From: Salinirubellus salinus
Lineage (GTDB): Archaea > Halobacteriota > Halobacteria > Halobacteriales > Haloarculaceae
Direction of reading: 5' to 3'
NCBI RefSeq assembly: GCF_025231485.1
Contig: NZ_CP104003.1
Span: 1 to 64,000 of the forward strand
Length of the DNA stretch: 64,000 nt
A model generated the notes under the pieces. That model ran no database searches, had not been told where the DNA came from, and saw only the letters and a list, made by a program, of their open reading frames with translations. How positions within the stretch are numbered: the stretch's first letter is position 1; each line of letters starts with the position of its first letter. Made by a program: the position numbers and the translations under genes. Below, piece by piece: positions 1-8,556 of the stretch.

Positions 1-207
1 CTGGCGGGCGTCGTCGGCATCGTCTTCGTCGGCGTGATGGTCGTCGGTGACGCCGGCAACCCCGCGGTGTTCGGCCCGATCGGGCACGGCGGGGCCGAGC
101 GGATGATCGTCTATCCCGTGATGCTCTGGCTGGTCGCGCTCGGCGGCTACCTCCTCGGTGACGGCGAGATACGCCCTCCGACCAGGGTGTCCGAGACGGC
201 CGACTGA
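1..207 (+). CDS. C-terminal end of a DUF998-like membrane protein (partial)
   Basis: The reading frame is open from the first base and stops at 207, so only the last 68 residues are present. They form two hydrophobic segments separated by a short loop containing a GDAGNPAVFGPIGHGG stretch. That loop and the final LGGYLLGD segment resemble the end of haloarchaeal DUF998 multi-pass membrane proteins; this is from memory of the family. The function of DUF998 is unknown. The start and most of the protein lie outside the window. Confidence 0.5.
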   Translation: MAGVVGIVFVGVMVVGDAGNPAVFGPIGHGGAERMIVYPVMLWLVALGGYLLGDGEIRPPTRVSETAD

Positions 208-299
208 ACCGCCGGTCGGCGGTCTCTCTCCGGGGTGTGTGACCCTCCTCGAACCCCGTCTACCGACGAGCCTAAGACTCGGTGTGTGGTACGTTCGCT

Positions 300-727
300 A
301 TGGACACTGTACTGCTCGCGACGGACGGGAGTGAGTACGCGACGCGGGCGGCTCGGCGGGCCATCCGGCTCGCCCGAGCGCGTGACGCCGCGCTCCACGT
401 CCTCTGTGTGGTCGACCGGCGGAGACTGGAGGAGCCGGCGCTCGGCTCCGGTGAACTGGCGACCATCGCGGCCGAGGACCACGGCCACGAGTGTATCGCG
501 ATGGTCCGGGAGTTGGCCGACGAGGCCGACGTCACCGTGGAGGGCGGACCTGTCACGGGGTCCCGCCGGACGAGATTCTGGCGTACGCAGACAGGATCGA
601 CGCCTCGGTCATCGTCGTCGGCGAACACGGCGAACACGCCGAGCACTTCGGCGGCGTGGGCCGCGCTGTGGCCGACCGGGCGGACCGGGAGGTCGTCGTG
701 GTCTCGGCCGCCGAGAACGAGGCGTGA
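300..727 (+). pseudogene. Universal stress protein (UspA family), frameshifted
   Basis: The single-domain UspA fold is complete but split over two frames. The first part starts MDTVLLATDGSEYA at 300 and runs to about 555. The second part resumes with VPPDEILAYADRIDASVIVV and ends at 727. The span is 428 bases, one short of 143 codons, so one base is missing near 555-565, where the sequence reads acggggtcccg. The ATP-binding glycine motif of the second half is degenerate (VVGEHGEHAEHFGGVG). A TATA-like CCTAAGA at 271-277 sits about 25 bases before the ATG, as expected for a leaderless transcript. These proteins bind nucleotides and act in stress survival; the specific role here is unknown. Confidence 0.75.
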
Positions 728-770
728 GGAGGGCTGGCCCCGCCCCGCTGGTCCCACCCAGGCCCGACGA

Positions 771-1164
771 CTACGTCCGGAGTTCGGCCGGCGTGGCGTC
801 CTCGTACTTGTCCTCGAACTCGCCGATGAGTTGGCCCATCTTCGCGTACCAGTCGTTGAGCATCCGCTGCATCTCGCTCGACACCTTCTGGGCCTCGGCC
901 GGGTGATAGACGTAGGTACCCCCCTGGTCGTAGTTGACCTGCTCCTTCTCGATGAACCCCGCCTCCAGCAGGCGCTGGACGGCGCGGTACGCGGTCGAAC
1001 GCTCGCGGTCGACGCCTTCCGCCACCTCGTCGACGGTCAGCGCCGACTCCGCCTCGACGAGCGCCTCGAAGCACTCCTGTCAGCTGTTTGAGTCCGTGGA
1101 AACACTCCAGCAGTCCCTCGCACTCCATGTCCCGCTGGAGTTGCTCGGACATCGAATCGGGCAT
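771..1164 (-). pseudogene. TrmB-like HTH transcriptional regulator, frameshifted; candidate sulfur-regulon regulator
   Basis: The protein starts MPDSMSEQLQRDMECEGLLE at 1164. Its second half contains a winged helix (LTVDEVAEGVDRERSTAYRAVQRLLEAGFI) and a helical C-terminus (MQRMLNDWYAKMGQLIGEFE). The frame breaks near 1087 between KQLT and ECFEALVEAE; the span is one base over a multiple of three. Haloarchaeal homologues of this short TrmB-domain family are often found beside TauE, YeeE and TusA genes (recalled, not searched). Here the gene is divergent from the DUF7512-TauE operon, which suggests it controls the sulfur genes downstream. Start alternatives are 1164 and 1152. The break may be a sequencing error. 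Confidence 0.75.
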
Positions 1165-1577
1165 CTGTATCACCTGTAGGTACCGTTCGGACGGGTAAAA
1201 CGTTTGTGCAGTATCCGTACAATCCACACGGACGTCCCTCGTGGGGCCCGACGGCGCCGAGCCAACGGACGGCGACACCGGTGCTGGGGCCGCGAGCGGT
1301 GGTCTCTCGACCGCTCGACCGGTCGCCACCGCGGTCACCCGTCCCCTGCACACCCGCGCCGGCACCACGGCACTGACGGCGACTCGGCGGGCGGCGAACC
1401 TGACGGCGACGCGACACCCTCCCGGTCCGTAGTTACCCATAACTTACGAGCAACCACCGGTAACCTACGGGGATATAGTATTGCACCCCGGACCCACAAC
1501 CGTTATTAGCGGGCACTGTTTACCCCTGACTGCGCAGAAATCCATGAATTGCACAAGACTCTACGAGGTGTCGACCG
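1165..1577. promoter_or_regulatory. Divergent promoter region between the HTH regulator and the DUF7512-TauE operon
   Basis: No convincing gene lies in these 413 bases. The left end should hold the regulator's promoter on the minus strand, with a T-rich TTTTACCC on that strand at 1193-1200 and an AGTATCC box at 1210-1216. The right part holds AGTATTGC at 1477-1484 beside a TATA-like GATATAG. A 15-codon reading frame starts at 1544 and overlaps the DUF7512 start out of frame. GAGGTG at 1565-1570 is placed as a ribosome binding site for the ATG at 1578. Confidence 0.5.
1477..1483 (+). promoter_or_regulatory. AGTATTG half-site upstream of DUF7512-TauE
   Basis: AGTATTG lies about 95 bases before the DUF7512 start, directly after a TATA-like GATATAG. 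The same heptamer or its complement recurs before five other sulfur-cluster genes at 3.8, 4.8, 6.7, 10.3 and 10.5 kb. No clear second half-site is visible here. The operator role is inferred from recurrence only. Confidence 0.4.
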
Positions 1578-1727
1578 ATGTTCGGGATTGAGAGTGCCTC
1601 CGGCCCGGAGGGTGCGGCCCTGATAATCGGGCTGGTACTCGTCGAGGCCCTCATCCTCTACGTCGGCTACGGCGCCCTGGAACGACTGCTCGGTCCGACC
1701 CTCACCCGCATCCTGCGGGGTGAGTAG
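1578..1727 (+). CDS. DUF7512 membrane microprotein
   Basis: A 49-residue protein with a short polar N-terminus, one hydrophobic helix (IIGLVLVEALILYVGYGALE) and a basic tail ending RILRGE. Size, sequence style and position match the haloarchaeal DUF7512 family, which sits directly before TauE/SafE-type transporters. Two bases separate its stop from the GTG start of the transporter, so they are almost certainly co-translated. A GAGGTG Shine-Dalgarno eight bases before the ATG supports this start. A plausible role, inferred from position, is as a small subunit or assembly factor of the exporter; no function is established. Confidence 0.8.
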   Translation: MFGIESASGPEGAALIIGLVLVEALILYVGYGALERLLGPTLTRILRGE

Positions 1728-1729
1728 TC

Positions 1730-2761
1730 GTGGAACTGTTCGGCGTCGCCGTCACACTCCTGCTCACGTTCGCCGGGTTCGGCGTCCTCATCGGGCTCCT
1801 CTTCGGCTTCTTCGGGATGGGCGGCTCGTTCCTCGTCACCCCCGCACTGCTGGTGATGGGCTACCAGACGGACGTGGCCGTCGCGTCCGGCCTCGCGTTC
1901 GTGTTCGGTACCAGCGTCATCGCCACCCTGAAACACCGTGACCTCGGGCAGGTCGACTACAAGCTCGGGGTGTTGATGATCGCCGGGACCACCGCCGGCA
2001 TCGAGGTGGGGAAGATGGGCCTCCACTGGCTCCAGGACATCGGGCTCGCCGACACCGTCGTCAGCGTCGCGTACGTGGCGCTGCTGGGCGGCATCGGCGT
2101 GTTCATCACCTACACCGCGCTCAAGGGCGACGGCGGCGGTGGGGTGAGCCACGACGCCGACGGCGAGATCGACGCGGACGACATCCCCGACATCGCCAAG
2201 AAGATACAGAGCTACCGCGTCCCCCCGATGATGAAACTCCGCGGCGGCGTGCGCGTCTCGCTCTGGATGATCCTCGTCGTCGCGTTCCTGACGGGGCTGC
2301 TCTCGGGGTTCCTCGGCGTCGGTGGCGGGTTCATCCGCATGCCCGCGCTGTTCTACCTCATCGGCGTCCCCGTCCCCGTGGCGGTCGGGACCGACCTGTT
2401 CGAGATCGTCTTCTCGGGCGGTATCGGGTCGTTCCTCTACGCCATCGACGGTGCGGTCGACCTCGCCATCGTGGCACCCCTGCTGGCCGGTAGTGCCGGC
2501 GGTGCCCGCCTCGGCGCGGCCGCCACCAGCCTCGTCGACGAGGACGACATCAAGGTCTACTTCGGCGTGATGCTGCTGCTGGGCGCCATCGCCGTCGCCG
2601 TCCGGAAGATCGGCGGCGTCATCGAGATGCCCGTCCTCGACACGGTCGCACTGGCCATCATCATCGGCGCGGCGCTGCTCGTCAGTGGCGCCGTCGTCGT
2701 CAGCTCCATCCGCGAACTCCGGACCGAGCGTGCAGACACCACGGTCCAGACCGCGGACTGA
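1730..2761 (+). CDS. TauE/SafE family sulfite (or sulfur anion) exporter
   Basis: A 343-residue multi-pass membrane protein with two hydrophobic halves joined by a long acidic cytoplasmic loop at about residues 135-175 (DGDGGGGVSHDADGEIDADD). Each half carries the family's glycine-rich repeat, GLLFGFFGMGGSFLVTPALL near the N-terminus and GFLGVGGGFIRMPALFYLIG in the middle. TauE/SafE proteins move sulfite, sulfoacetate or related anions across the membrane. The GTG start at 1730 follows the DUF7512 stop by two bases. Neighbouring TusA, YeeE and sulfide:quinone-reductase-like genes point to a sulfur oxyanion as substrate; this is inferred from context. Confidence 0.88.
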   Translation: MELFGVAVTLLLTFAGFGVLIGLLFGFFGMGGSFLVTPALLVMGYQTDVAVASGLAFVFGTSVIATLKHRDLGQVDYKLGVLMIAGTTAGIEVGKMGLHWLQDIGLADTVVSVAYVALLGGIGVFITYTALKGDGGGGVSHDADGEIDADDIPDIAKKIQSYRVPPMMKLRGGVRVSLWMILVVAFLTGLLSGFLGVGGGFIRMPALFYLIGVPVPVAVGTDLFEIVFSGGIGSFLYAIDGAVDLAIVAPLLAGSAGGARLGAAATSLVDEDDIKVYFGVMLLLGAIAVAVRKIGGVIEMPVLDTVALAIIIGAALLVSGAVVVSSIRELRTERADTTVQTAD

Positions 2762-3061
2762 ACTGGACCTCGCCCTCCGGCGCCGTCGAGATTCTCGGCA
2801 GGTGATCGAGACGGCGTGCTGACGGCAGCGGACCTCTCTGCCGAACGGACGACATTCAGCGACACCGACGACGGCGGTCCACGATTCGAGGTCGTTCCAC
2901 GCCGACAGCTCCACGAACACGGGCGGCGCTCCAGCGACGACGTTCTGGTCCCGTAGCGTCGGGAGCTTCGGCGCCAGGCACGGGAGGTCTCCAGCGTCTC
3001 GTCGTCGAACCGAGCTCGAAAGCGAGACGCTCCATCCGGTCGCGACCGACCCGGGTCGGAC
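2762..3061. other. Intergenic stretch with no supported gene
   Basis: These 300 bases lie between two converging genes. I see no reading frame with family resemblance, no strong hairpin and no T-tract. Codon-like periodicity on the minus strand is weak and interrupted by stops. Confidence 0.4.
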
Positions 3062-3783
3062 TCAGATGAGCGTGACGACGAACGTGTACGCGACTGCTCC
3101 GGCGAAGAAGGAGCGGAACCGTCCACGTTCGGCCTCGGGGAGTTCCTCCTTGATGACGTTGAGGACGATGCCGCCGGAGACGAACGCGAACAGCCCGGTG
3201 ACGACGAGGGTCGAGCGAGCGTGGCCAAGCCGACGGCTGCGCCGAGGAGGGTGGCACCCGCGAGCACCCACCGCCCCACCCGGTCGTACTGTGCCCCGAG
3301 GTGGCGGCGTATCCCGTGGTCGGTGATGCTGAAGTGCAGTCCCATCGCGACGGTGTACAGCAGGAGGTTGACGACGCCTGGTACCTCCTGGTGGAACAGG
3401 AGGTAGCCGATGAGCCCGCTGTAGAGGGCGAACACGGAGATGTACCCCCAGAACACGACCGGCGGTAACTCGGACTGTTCGCCCGTGTTCTGCGCGACGA
3501 GGGCCTCCAGCCCGTAGAACACGACGAACCCGGTGAGCGCGACACCGTAGATCGCCTCTTCGGTGAGCGAGCCCTCCGAGACCCGCGGGTCCTCGACCAC
3601 GAAGTGGGCTATCTCCGGGAGGAGCAGGACGAACACGTACGCGACGGCCGCTCCACCGGCGGCCGACAGCGCCGACCGCCCCGCCCCCGTCTCGCTGTCG
3701 ACTCCCTCGCCGACGAGGAGGTGGACCGCCGCCAGGCCGACGGCTGACAGGGAGGCCACGAGCGGGAGTGACTCGAACGGCAT
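3062..3783 (-). pseudogene. ZIP-like integral membrane protein, frameshifted
   Basis: The frame starting MPFESLPLVASLSAVGLAAV at 3783 encodes about six transmembrane helices, with FVLLLPEIAHFVVED, FVVFYGLEALVAQNTGEQ and VVFWGYISVFALYSGLIGYL. It breaks near 3217 and resumes as STLVVTGLFAFVSGGIVLNV up to KEELPEAERGRF and a last helix. The span of 722 bases is one short of a multiple of three. The final helices, with SGG and an IKEELPEAE loop, resemble ZIP-family metal transporters, but the classical histidine-rich loop and HXXXE metal motif are not evident. An alternative start is 3810. An operator-like element lies just upstream at 3843-3860. Confidence 0.6.
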
Positions 3784-3842
3784 CGTCGGAGCCGATGTCG
3801 CGAGCAGCATCTCTGCGGGGGGGAATCGTCGGTCTAGGAGAT

Positions 3843-3860
3843 AGTAGTTGACACTATACT
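3843..3860 (-). promoter_or_regulatory. Operator-like element AGTAGTTG..CTATACT
   Basis: An imperfect inverted pair, AGTAGTTG and ACTATACT, overlaps an ACTATACT/TATA-like region just upstream of the ZIP-like gene at 3783. It matches the element found before other genes of the first 10.6 kb. The role is inferred from recurrence and location. Confidence 0.4.
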
Positions 3861-3890
3861 CAGCCGAGCCCCACGCTGAGTGCCCGCTCG

Positions 3891-4738
3891 CTACCCGAAC
3901 TGACGCGGCGGGACGAGCAGGACGTTACAGCTCGCCCGGGCGGTCACCTTCTCCGAGGTGCTCCCCAGCAGGAGCCGTCTGATGCGGCTCCGCCCGCGCG
4001 ACCCCATGAGGATGGACGTCGGGTCGAACTCGGCCTCGGCGGCCAGGATCTCCTCGACGGCCTCGCCCTCGCGGACGACCGTCCGCGTCTCGATGCCCAT
4101 CCCCTCGAGGCGGTCGGCCAGTTCGGCCAGCCGCGCCTCGGCGTCCTCGACCACGTCCGGTTCGCTCCGTCGTTCCGGCGGGGTGACGTGCAGGAGGGTC
4201 GCCTCCTGCGTCGCCTCCTGCAGGTACCGGAACTGCTCGAACGCCCGCTCGGCGTTCTCCGAGAAGTCCGTGGCGTAGAGCACGCGCTGGAACAGGTGTT
4301 CGTTGGCGATCTCGTGCTCGTCCTCCGTCTCGACGATGCGCTGGACGAGCAGCGGCCGGACGGCGGTCCGCGCCACGTCGCGGGCCGTCCCCCCGATGAA
4401 CCGCTCACGGAGCGGGCTCTTCCCGCGCGACCCGACGATGATGAGGTCCGCGCCGACCTGTTCGGCCAGGCCGTTGATGCGCCGGTGGGGCGTCCCCCGG
4501 ACGACGTGTGTCTCGACGTCGAACCCCTCCTCCCGAGGAGGTCCGCCTGCCGCTCGAGTCCGCGGCGGGTCTGCCTCCCGACGTCGCTCCCCGGCATCCC
4601 GGTGGTGACGTTGGGACTGGTGACGTTGAGCAGGTGCACTTCGGTGATGCCGTACCGGCCCAGACACTCGAGACAGATGCGGGACTCGAGGGCCGTCTCG
4701 ATGGCGTCGGACAGGTCGGTCGCGAATACGGCTCGCAT
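3891..4738 (-). pseudogene. Tandem-domain universal stress protein, frameshifted
   Basis: Two UspA domains in one polypeptide of about 282 residues. Domain 1 starts MRAVFATDLSDAIETALE at 4738 and ends with the glycine motif VGSRGKSPLRERFIGGTARD. Domain 2 begins RVLYATDFSENAERAFEQF and ends with MGSRGRSRIRRLLLGSTSEK. The frame changes near 4535 inside domain 1, between LERQADLL and EEGFDVETHVV. The 848-base span is one short of a multiple of three. Both nucleotide-binding GX2GX9G(S/T) signatures are intact, so the gene is probably functional with a sequencing indel. An operator-like element at 4766-4790 places it in the sulfur regulon. Confidence 0.8.
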
Positions 4739-4765
4739 GCTCGAGTGGTCGTGACCGACGGCTAT

Positions 4766-4790
4766 AGTAGTGTTGGTTGTTCCCAATACT
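4766..4790 (-). promoter_or_regulatory. Operator-like inverted repeat AGTAGTG..CAATACT
   Basis: AGTAGTG (4766-4772) and CAATACT (4784-4790) form an imperfect inverted repeat beside a TATA-like CTATAG, 28 bases upstream of the tandem UspA start. The same arrangement recurs upstream of TusA at 6.7 kb. The regulatory role is inferred. Confidence 0.45.
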
Positions 4791-4813
4791 CTGGGGGTAG
4801 CCGTGGGCAGCTC

Positions 4814-4834
4814 GCGGCGCCGATTCGGCGCCGC
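4814..4834 (-). terminator. Hairpin downstream of the SQR operon
   Basis: GCGGCGCCG and CGGCGCCGC form a perfect nine-base-pair stem with an ATT loop. It lies seven bases past the DUF1641 stop, so it probably marks the 3' end of the TusA-SQR-DUF1641 transcript. No T-tract follows, so termination itself is unproven. Confidence 0.5.
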
Positions 4835-4841
4835 GGGCCGC

Positions 4842-5303
4842 TCACTCCGCGTCCGGGTCTGCCGCGCCGATGCCGCGTGCCAGCGCGACGAGGTAGCTCA
4901 GCCCGCGCCGGACCTCCGGGTCGTCGCGCGACTTCAGCAACGCCATCGCCGACGCCGACTCGGGGTCGGCTCGCTGGGCGTTCCCGACGCCTTCGAGCAA
5001 CCGCGCGAGGCCGTCGCGGGTGTCCGGGTCGCCGGCGGTGTCGGCCAGTTCACCGACGTTCGACCCCATCCGGGCGAGCGAGACGACCATCTCGTCGGTC
5101 ATCGCGTCCTGCCCGAGCGCGACCACGTCCAGCAGTTCGTTGACCGAGTCCAGTCGCTCGACGAACGCCGCGACGGCCTCGGGGTTCTCCTCGATGGCCG
5201 CGACGAGACGTTCGTCCGCGAGCGCCTCGGTCGGCTCCGGCGTCTCGGTGGTCTCCTCCGGTCGTTCGGTCTCCATCGCCTCGTTGGTGCTTCCGTCTGT
5301 CAT
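4842..5303 (-). CDS. DUF1641 family protein
   Basis: A 153-residue acidic, helical, soluble protein with a disordered Glu/Thr-rich N-terminus (about residues 1-28). It carries the DUF1641 core with VERLDSVNELLDVVALG and LARLLEGVGNAQRA. DUF1641 proteins are commonly encoded beside sulfide:quinone reductases and formate dehydrogenases. Here the start lies one base after the SQR-like stop, so the two are co-transcribed. A role as partner or stability factor of the flavoprotein is a reasonable inference, but no biochemical function is established. Confidence 0.85.
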   Translation of the reverse strand: MTDGSTNEAMETERPEETTETPEPTEALADERLVAAIEENPEAVAAFVERLDSVNELLDVVALGQDAMTDEMVVSLARMGSNVGELADTAGDPDTRDGLARLLEGVGNAQRADPESASAMALLKSRDDPEVRRGLSYLVALARGIGAADPDAE

Positions 5304-5304
5304 C

Positions 5305-6450
5305 TCAGATCAACCCCCGTGCCGTCAGCCAGTACGACTCGTTGTACGCCAGTTTCGCCCAGTGAAGCGACTTCGACGGCGGCTTCGGCGCCGGCGGGTT
5401 GGTGTAGTCGAACTCCACGTAGGAGGCCGAGTCCATCCCCGTCTCGACGAAGCAGACCGTCTTGCCGTCGTAGGTGGCCGTCGCCGGCCGGTCGTGGACG
5501 GCGCTCGCGACGCGCTGGGCCACGACGCCGGCCTCGTAGTGCGCGACGCTCCCCGCCTTCGGGACGCCCGTGTTCGCCGTGTCGCCGAGCGCGTAGACGT
5601 CCTCGGCGTTCGTCGCCGCCAGCGTCTCCTTGTCGACGTCGACCCAGCCACGGTTGCCGAGTCCCGCCGCCTCGATCACCTCGCTCCCCCGGTGGGGCGG
5701 GATGGCGACGAGCAGGTCGTAGTCGAGTTCCGTCCCCTCCATCGTCTCGAGCACCTTCGCATCCGGGTCGACCGTCTCCGGGTTGCAGAACGTCTCGACG
5801 TTGATGCCACGCTCCTCCATCAGCGAGTGTGCCCACTCGGCGATGTGGGGGTTCCCGTGGACCCGCTGGATGGGGTAGGTGTAGGTTATCTCCACGTCCT
5901 CGCGCAGGCCGCGCTTCCGGAACCAGTCGTCGGCCATGAAGACGAACTCGAGCGGCGCCGCGGGACACATGTGCGGCGACCCGATGACCGAGAGCACGAG
6001 GTGCCCCTCGGTGAACGAGAGCAGCTCCTCCTGCAGCGCGAGGGCGCCCTCCTCGCTGTAGAAGTCGTGGCCCCCCTCGACGAGGCCGGGGACCTCCTCG
6101 CGGTCGAGTCGCGACCCGGTCGCCAGCACGAGGTGGTCGTACCGGCGCGGGCCGTTCCCGTCGCGGTAGACGAGGCGCTTCTCGTCGGTGTCGATCTCGG
6201 TCACCCGGTCCTCGACGAGGTGGACCCGTCGGTCGAGCAGTTCGCGGAGCGGCCGCCGGCCGTCCGACGGCTCGCGGAGCCCGAACGGGACGTAGAGCCA
6301 CACGGGTTTGTAGACGTGGTCGGGGCCGTCGTTGACGACGGTCACCCGTACCTCGCCCGCGTCGATCTCGGGGCCCAGTCGCTCGGCCAGGTCGTTGGCC
6401 AGGACGGCCCCGCCGGTGCCACCGCCCACGACGACGATCTCCTCGGTCAT
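5305..6450 (-). CDS. Sulfide:quinone oxidoreductase-like flavoprotein
   Basis: A 381-residue NAD(P)/FAD-dependent oxidoreductase. The FAD-binding motif VVVGGGTGGAVLANDLAERL is at residues 6-25, and a second binding motif with EDVYALGDTANTG lies near 283-295. Two cysteines expected for sulfide:quinone reductases are present, Cys162 (in GSPHMCPAAP) and Cys333 (in KTVCFVETG). The third cysteine found in some classes is absent. These enzymes oxidise sulfide or persulfide at the membrane and pass electrons to quinone; the YTNPPAPKPP region near the C-terminus precedes the membrane-binding end. The start overlaps the TusA stop by four bases (ATGA), showing translational coupling. Flavocytochrome-type relatives cannot be excluded. 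Confidence 0.85.
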   Translation of the reverse strand: MTEEIVVVGGGTGGAVLANDLAERLGPEIDAGEVRVTVVNDGPDHVYKPVWLYVPFGLREPSDGRRPLRELLDRRVHLVEDRVTEIDTDEKRLVYRDGNGPRRYDHLVLATGSRLDREEVPGLVEGGHDFYSEEGALALQEELLSFTEGHLVLSVIGSPHMCPAAPLEFVFMADDWFRKRGLREDVEITYTYPIQRVHGNPHIAEWAHSLMEERGINVETFCNPETVDPDAKVLETMEGTELDYDLLVAIPPHRGSEVIEAAGLGNRGWVDVDKETLAATNAEDVYALGDTANTGVPKAGSVAHYEAGVVAQRVASAVHDRPATATYDGKTVCFVETGMDSASYVEFDYTNPPAPKPPSKSLHWAKLAYNESYWLTARGLI

Positions 6451-6683
6451 GACTTTCGCACCAGTATCCGGTAGTGGGTCCCCTCGTCGTCGGTGGCCAC
6501 TACCTCGTTGCCCGACTCGGCGGCCCACTCGGGCACGTCGGTCAGCGACTGTTCCTCGTCGGTCAGGAGCGCGACGACCGCCCCGGTCTCCGCCTCACGG
6601 AACGCACCGATGAGTTCCATGAGCGGCCCGGGGCAGGCCGCACCCCGCGCGTCGACTGTCGTATCCGCTTCTGTCGTGGCCAT
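6447..6683 (-). CDS. tusA: TusA-type sulfur carrier protein (first copy)
   Basis: A 78-residue protein with the TusA/SirA signature ACPGPLMELI; the persulfide-carrying cysteine is Cys17. The fold is a small alpha/beta sandwich, and the length matches the family. TusA proteins relay sulfane sulfur between sulfurtransferases. The gene heads an operon with the SQR-like and DUF1641 genes, overlapping the former by four bases, so it may accept sulfur produced by sulfide oxidation. I chose ATG 6683, since it begins the conserved domain and lies 33 bases downstream of the operator-like element at 6716-6742. Confidence 0.88.
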   Translation of the reverse strand: MATTEADTTVDARGAACPGPLMELIGAFREAETGAVVALLTDEEQSLTDVPEWAAESGNEVVATDDEGTHYRILVRKS

Positions 6684-6715
6684 CTTCACATCCGAACATC
6701 CGCTCCACGGAGGAT

Positions 6716-6742
6716 AGTATTGCGCGCTAATTCCAAGATACT
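6716..6742 (-). promoter_or_regulatory. Operator-like element AGTATTG..ATACT upstream of tusA
   Basis: AGTATTG (6716-6722) and ATACT (6738-6742) form an inverted pair about 33 bases before the TusA start, overlapping a TATA-like GGATAGTAT. It is one of the clearest copies of the shared element of this region. Function is inferred. Confidence 0.45.
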
Positions 6743-6800
6743 GGGAACTGAGTCGACCCGTCGGTTCCGGGACGTAAGCGCGGCGACTCACCGTGACGGC

Positions 6801-8034
6801 TCAGGCCGTCGCCGTCGCCCAGACCGCCGGGAGCCGCGTGTAGACCTCGGCGTTCCCGACGAGTGCGCGGAGCGTGGTGTACTCGTCGACGGCGTGGACG
6901 GTGTCGGTGCCCAGCGCGAACTCGACGGTCGGGACGCCGGCCTCGCGGAACTTCTTGGCGTCGCCGCCGCCGGTGGCGCTGCGACGGTAGACGCGACCCT
7001 CGGTGACGGCCTCGGCCGTCGAGGCGACGCTCTCGACCAGCGGGCTGTCGAGCGGTTCGTAGGTACCGACGGACCAGCTCGCGTCCTCGATGGCGACGTG
7101 CGGGTACTCACGCAGACACTCGCGGATGTCGGCGAGCACCGTCGGCGTCTCGACGCCCGCGTTCAGGCGGACGTCGAGCCGTGCGGTGGCCGCCGCCGGC
7201 ACCGTGTTGACGCTCTCGCCGCCCTCGATGGTCCCGAGGTTGACCGTCGGGGACGAGAACAGCTCGCGCGCGGCGTCGGCCCCCATCGTCGGCCCGTAGT
7301 ACGCGACGCTCTCCTCGACGATGGGTGCCATCGCCTCGGGACCAGGGAGGGGACGTGCCGGCAGGCGCTCGCGGATGGCCGAGACGGCCGCCCAGAGCCG
7401 GTCGATGGCGTTCGCACCCAGCATCGGCCGCGACCCGTGGGCCGCCTCGCCCTCGGCACGGAGCGTGAGCCAGATGCCCCCGGTCGGCGACGGTGACGGA
7501 GTGGTTCCCGCCGCTACAGGTCGTCTCCCCGACGACGCAGGCGTCGGCGTCGACGGCGCCCTGGTCGAGTATCGCCCGGACGCCCGCCGACCCGCCCGTC
7601 TCCTCGTCGCTCACGAACGCGAACGTGAGGTCGACGGGCGGGTCGGCGTCGGCCGCGACGAACGTCTCGGCGGTGTGGAGCATCGCGGCCAGCGGCCCCT
7701 TCATGTCCGTCGCGCCCCGGCCGTAGACGCGGTCACCGTCGCGTTCGCCGAGCGGGTCGTGTGTCCACTCGGCGGCGTCGAACGGCACCGTATCGAGGTG
7801 CCCGTTGTAGAGCAGGGTCCGGTCGGCCTCGCCCGGGACGGTGGCGAGGACGTTCGGCTTGGCCGGGTCGACCGCGACACGGTCGGTGTCGAGGCCGAGG
7901 TCGGCGAGGAACGACTCCACGTGGTCGGCGAGCGCGCGCACGTCTCCCGGCGGGTTCTGCGTGTCGACGGCGAGCAGGTCGAGCGCGAGGTCGGCGACCC
8001 GTTCGGCCGAGAGTCGGTCGGTGGGTGGCTCCAT
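6801..8034 (-). pseudogene. M20 family metallopeptidase (ArgE/DapE/ACY1-like), frameshifted
   Basis: The frame from 8034 encodes the catalytic domain: NGHLDTVPFDAAEWTHDP with the first metal ligand, GRGATDMKGPLAAML and SDEETGGSAGVRAIL with the catalytic Glu pair. It breaks near 7475 at a run of five G in the plus complement. The second frame carries the dimerisation domain with GSRPMLGANAIDRL and NTVPAAATARLDVRLN, then the last metal His region ALGTDTVHAVDEYT. The span is one base over a multiple of three. The family removes acyl groups from amino acids or succinyl-diaminopimelate. It lies between the sulfur operons, but nothing shows a sulfur role. Confidence 0.8.
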
Positions 8035-8100
8035 CGTCGTGGTGTCAGGTGGACCGCGAGAGACGTAGGTCTACGTGTCGGTACCGGCGTGGGCCGGCGA

Positions 8101-8556
8101 TCAGTCGTCGCTCGGGACCGCGTCCGCGTCGGTGCTCCGCTGGCTGCGCCAGATGCCCTGGGCGTACGCGCCGATGAACATCCCGGCGATGGCGTACAGG
8201 ATGGGCCAGTTGCCCACCCCCAGACTGGCGTAGGCCGCGCCGGGACAGATGCCGGCGAGTCCCCAGCCGACGCCGAAGACGACGCCGCCGACGAGGACGT
8301 TCCGGTCGAACGACTTCAGGCGCCGTTCGTAGGGTCGGCCCGTCAGGGGGGCGCCGTCCCGGAGCCGCGGGAGCACCCAGAACCCCAGGCCGGCGACGAT
8401 AGAGCCGCCGAACATCACGAACAGCAGCCCCAGGTCCTCGAACAGGAGGAAGTCGATGACGACCTCCGGGCGCGCCATGTGGCTGTACCCCAGCCCGAAG
8501 CCGAAGATCAGCCCGCCGACGACCACGAGCGGGGCGAACAGGGGGTGGCGCTTCAC
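8101..8556 (-). CDS. YeeE/YedE family transporter, second half-size subunit
   Basis: A 151-residue membrane protein with about four helices and the YeeE motif GWGLAGICPGAAYASLG containing one conserved cysteine. Full-length YeeE (TsuA) proteins import thiosulfate and pass it between conserved cysteines. Haloarchaea typically carry two half-length genes, which together would make a full transporter. The GTG start at 8556 overlaps the stop of the other half by four bases (GTGA). The C-terminus is a short acidic tail. Pairing with the neighbouring half-protein is inferred from overlap and family architecture. Confidence 0.85.
   Translation of the reverse strand: MKRHPLFAPLVVVGGLIFGFGLGYSHMARPEVVIDFLLFEDLGLLFVMFGGSIVAGLGFWVLPRLRDGAPLTGRPYERRLKSFDRNVLVGGVVFGVGWGLAGICPGAAYASLGVGNWPILYAIAGMFIGAYAQGIWRSQRSTDADAVPSDD

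Noticed and set aside
1667-2920. 417-codon frame antisense to the TauE gene
   Set aside because: Asp/Glu/His-rich shadow of a membrane protein gene; no domain and no neighbour logic.
4770-5804. Long plus-strand frames over the SQR/DUF1641 genes
   Set aside because: The minus strand carries conserved FAD-binding and DUF1641 motifs with coupled stops and starts; the plus frames are Arg-rich shadows.
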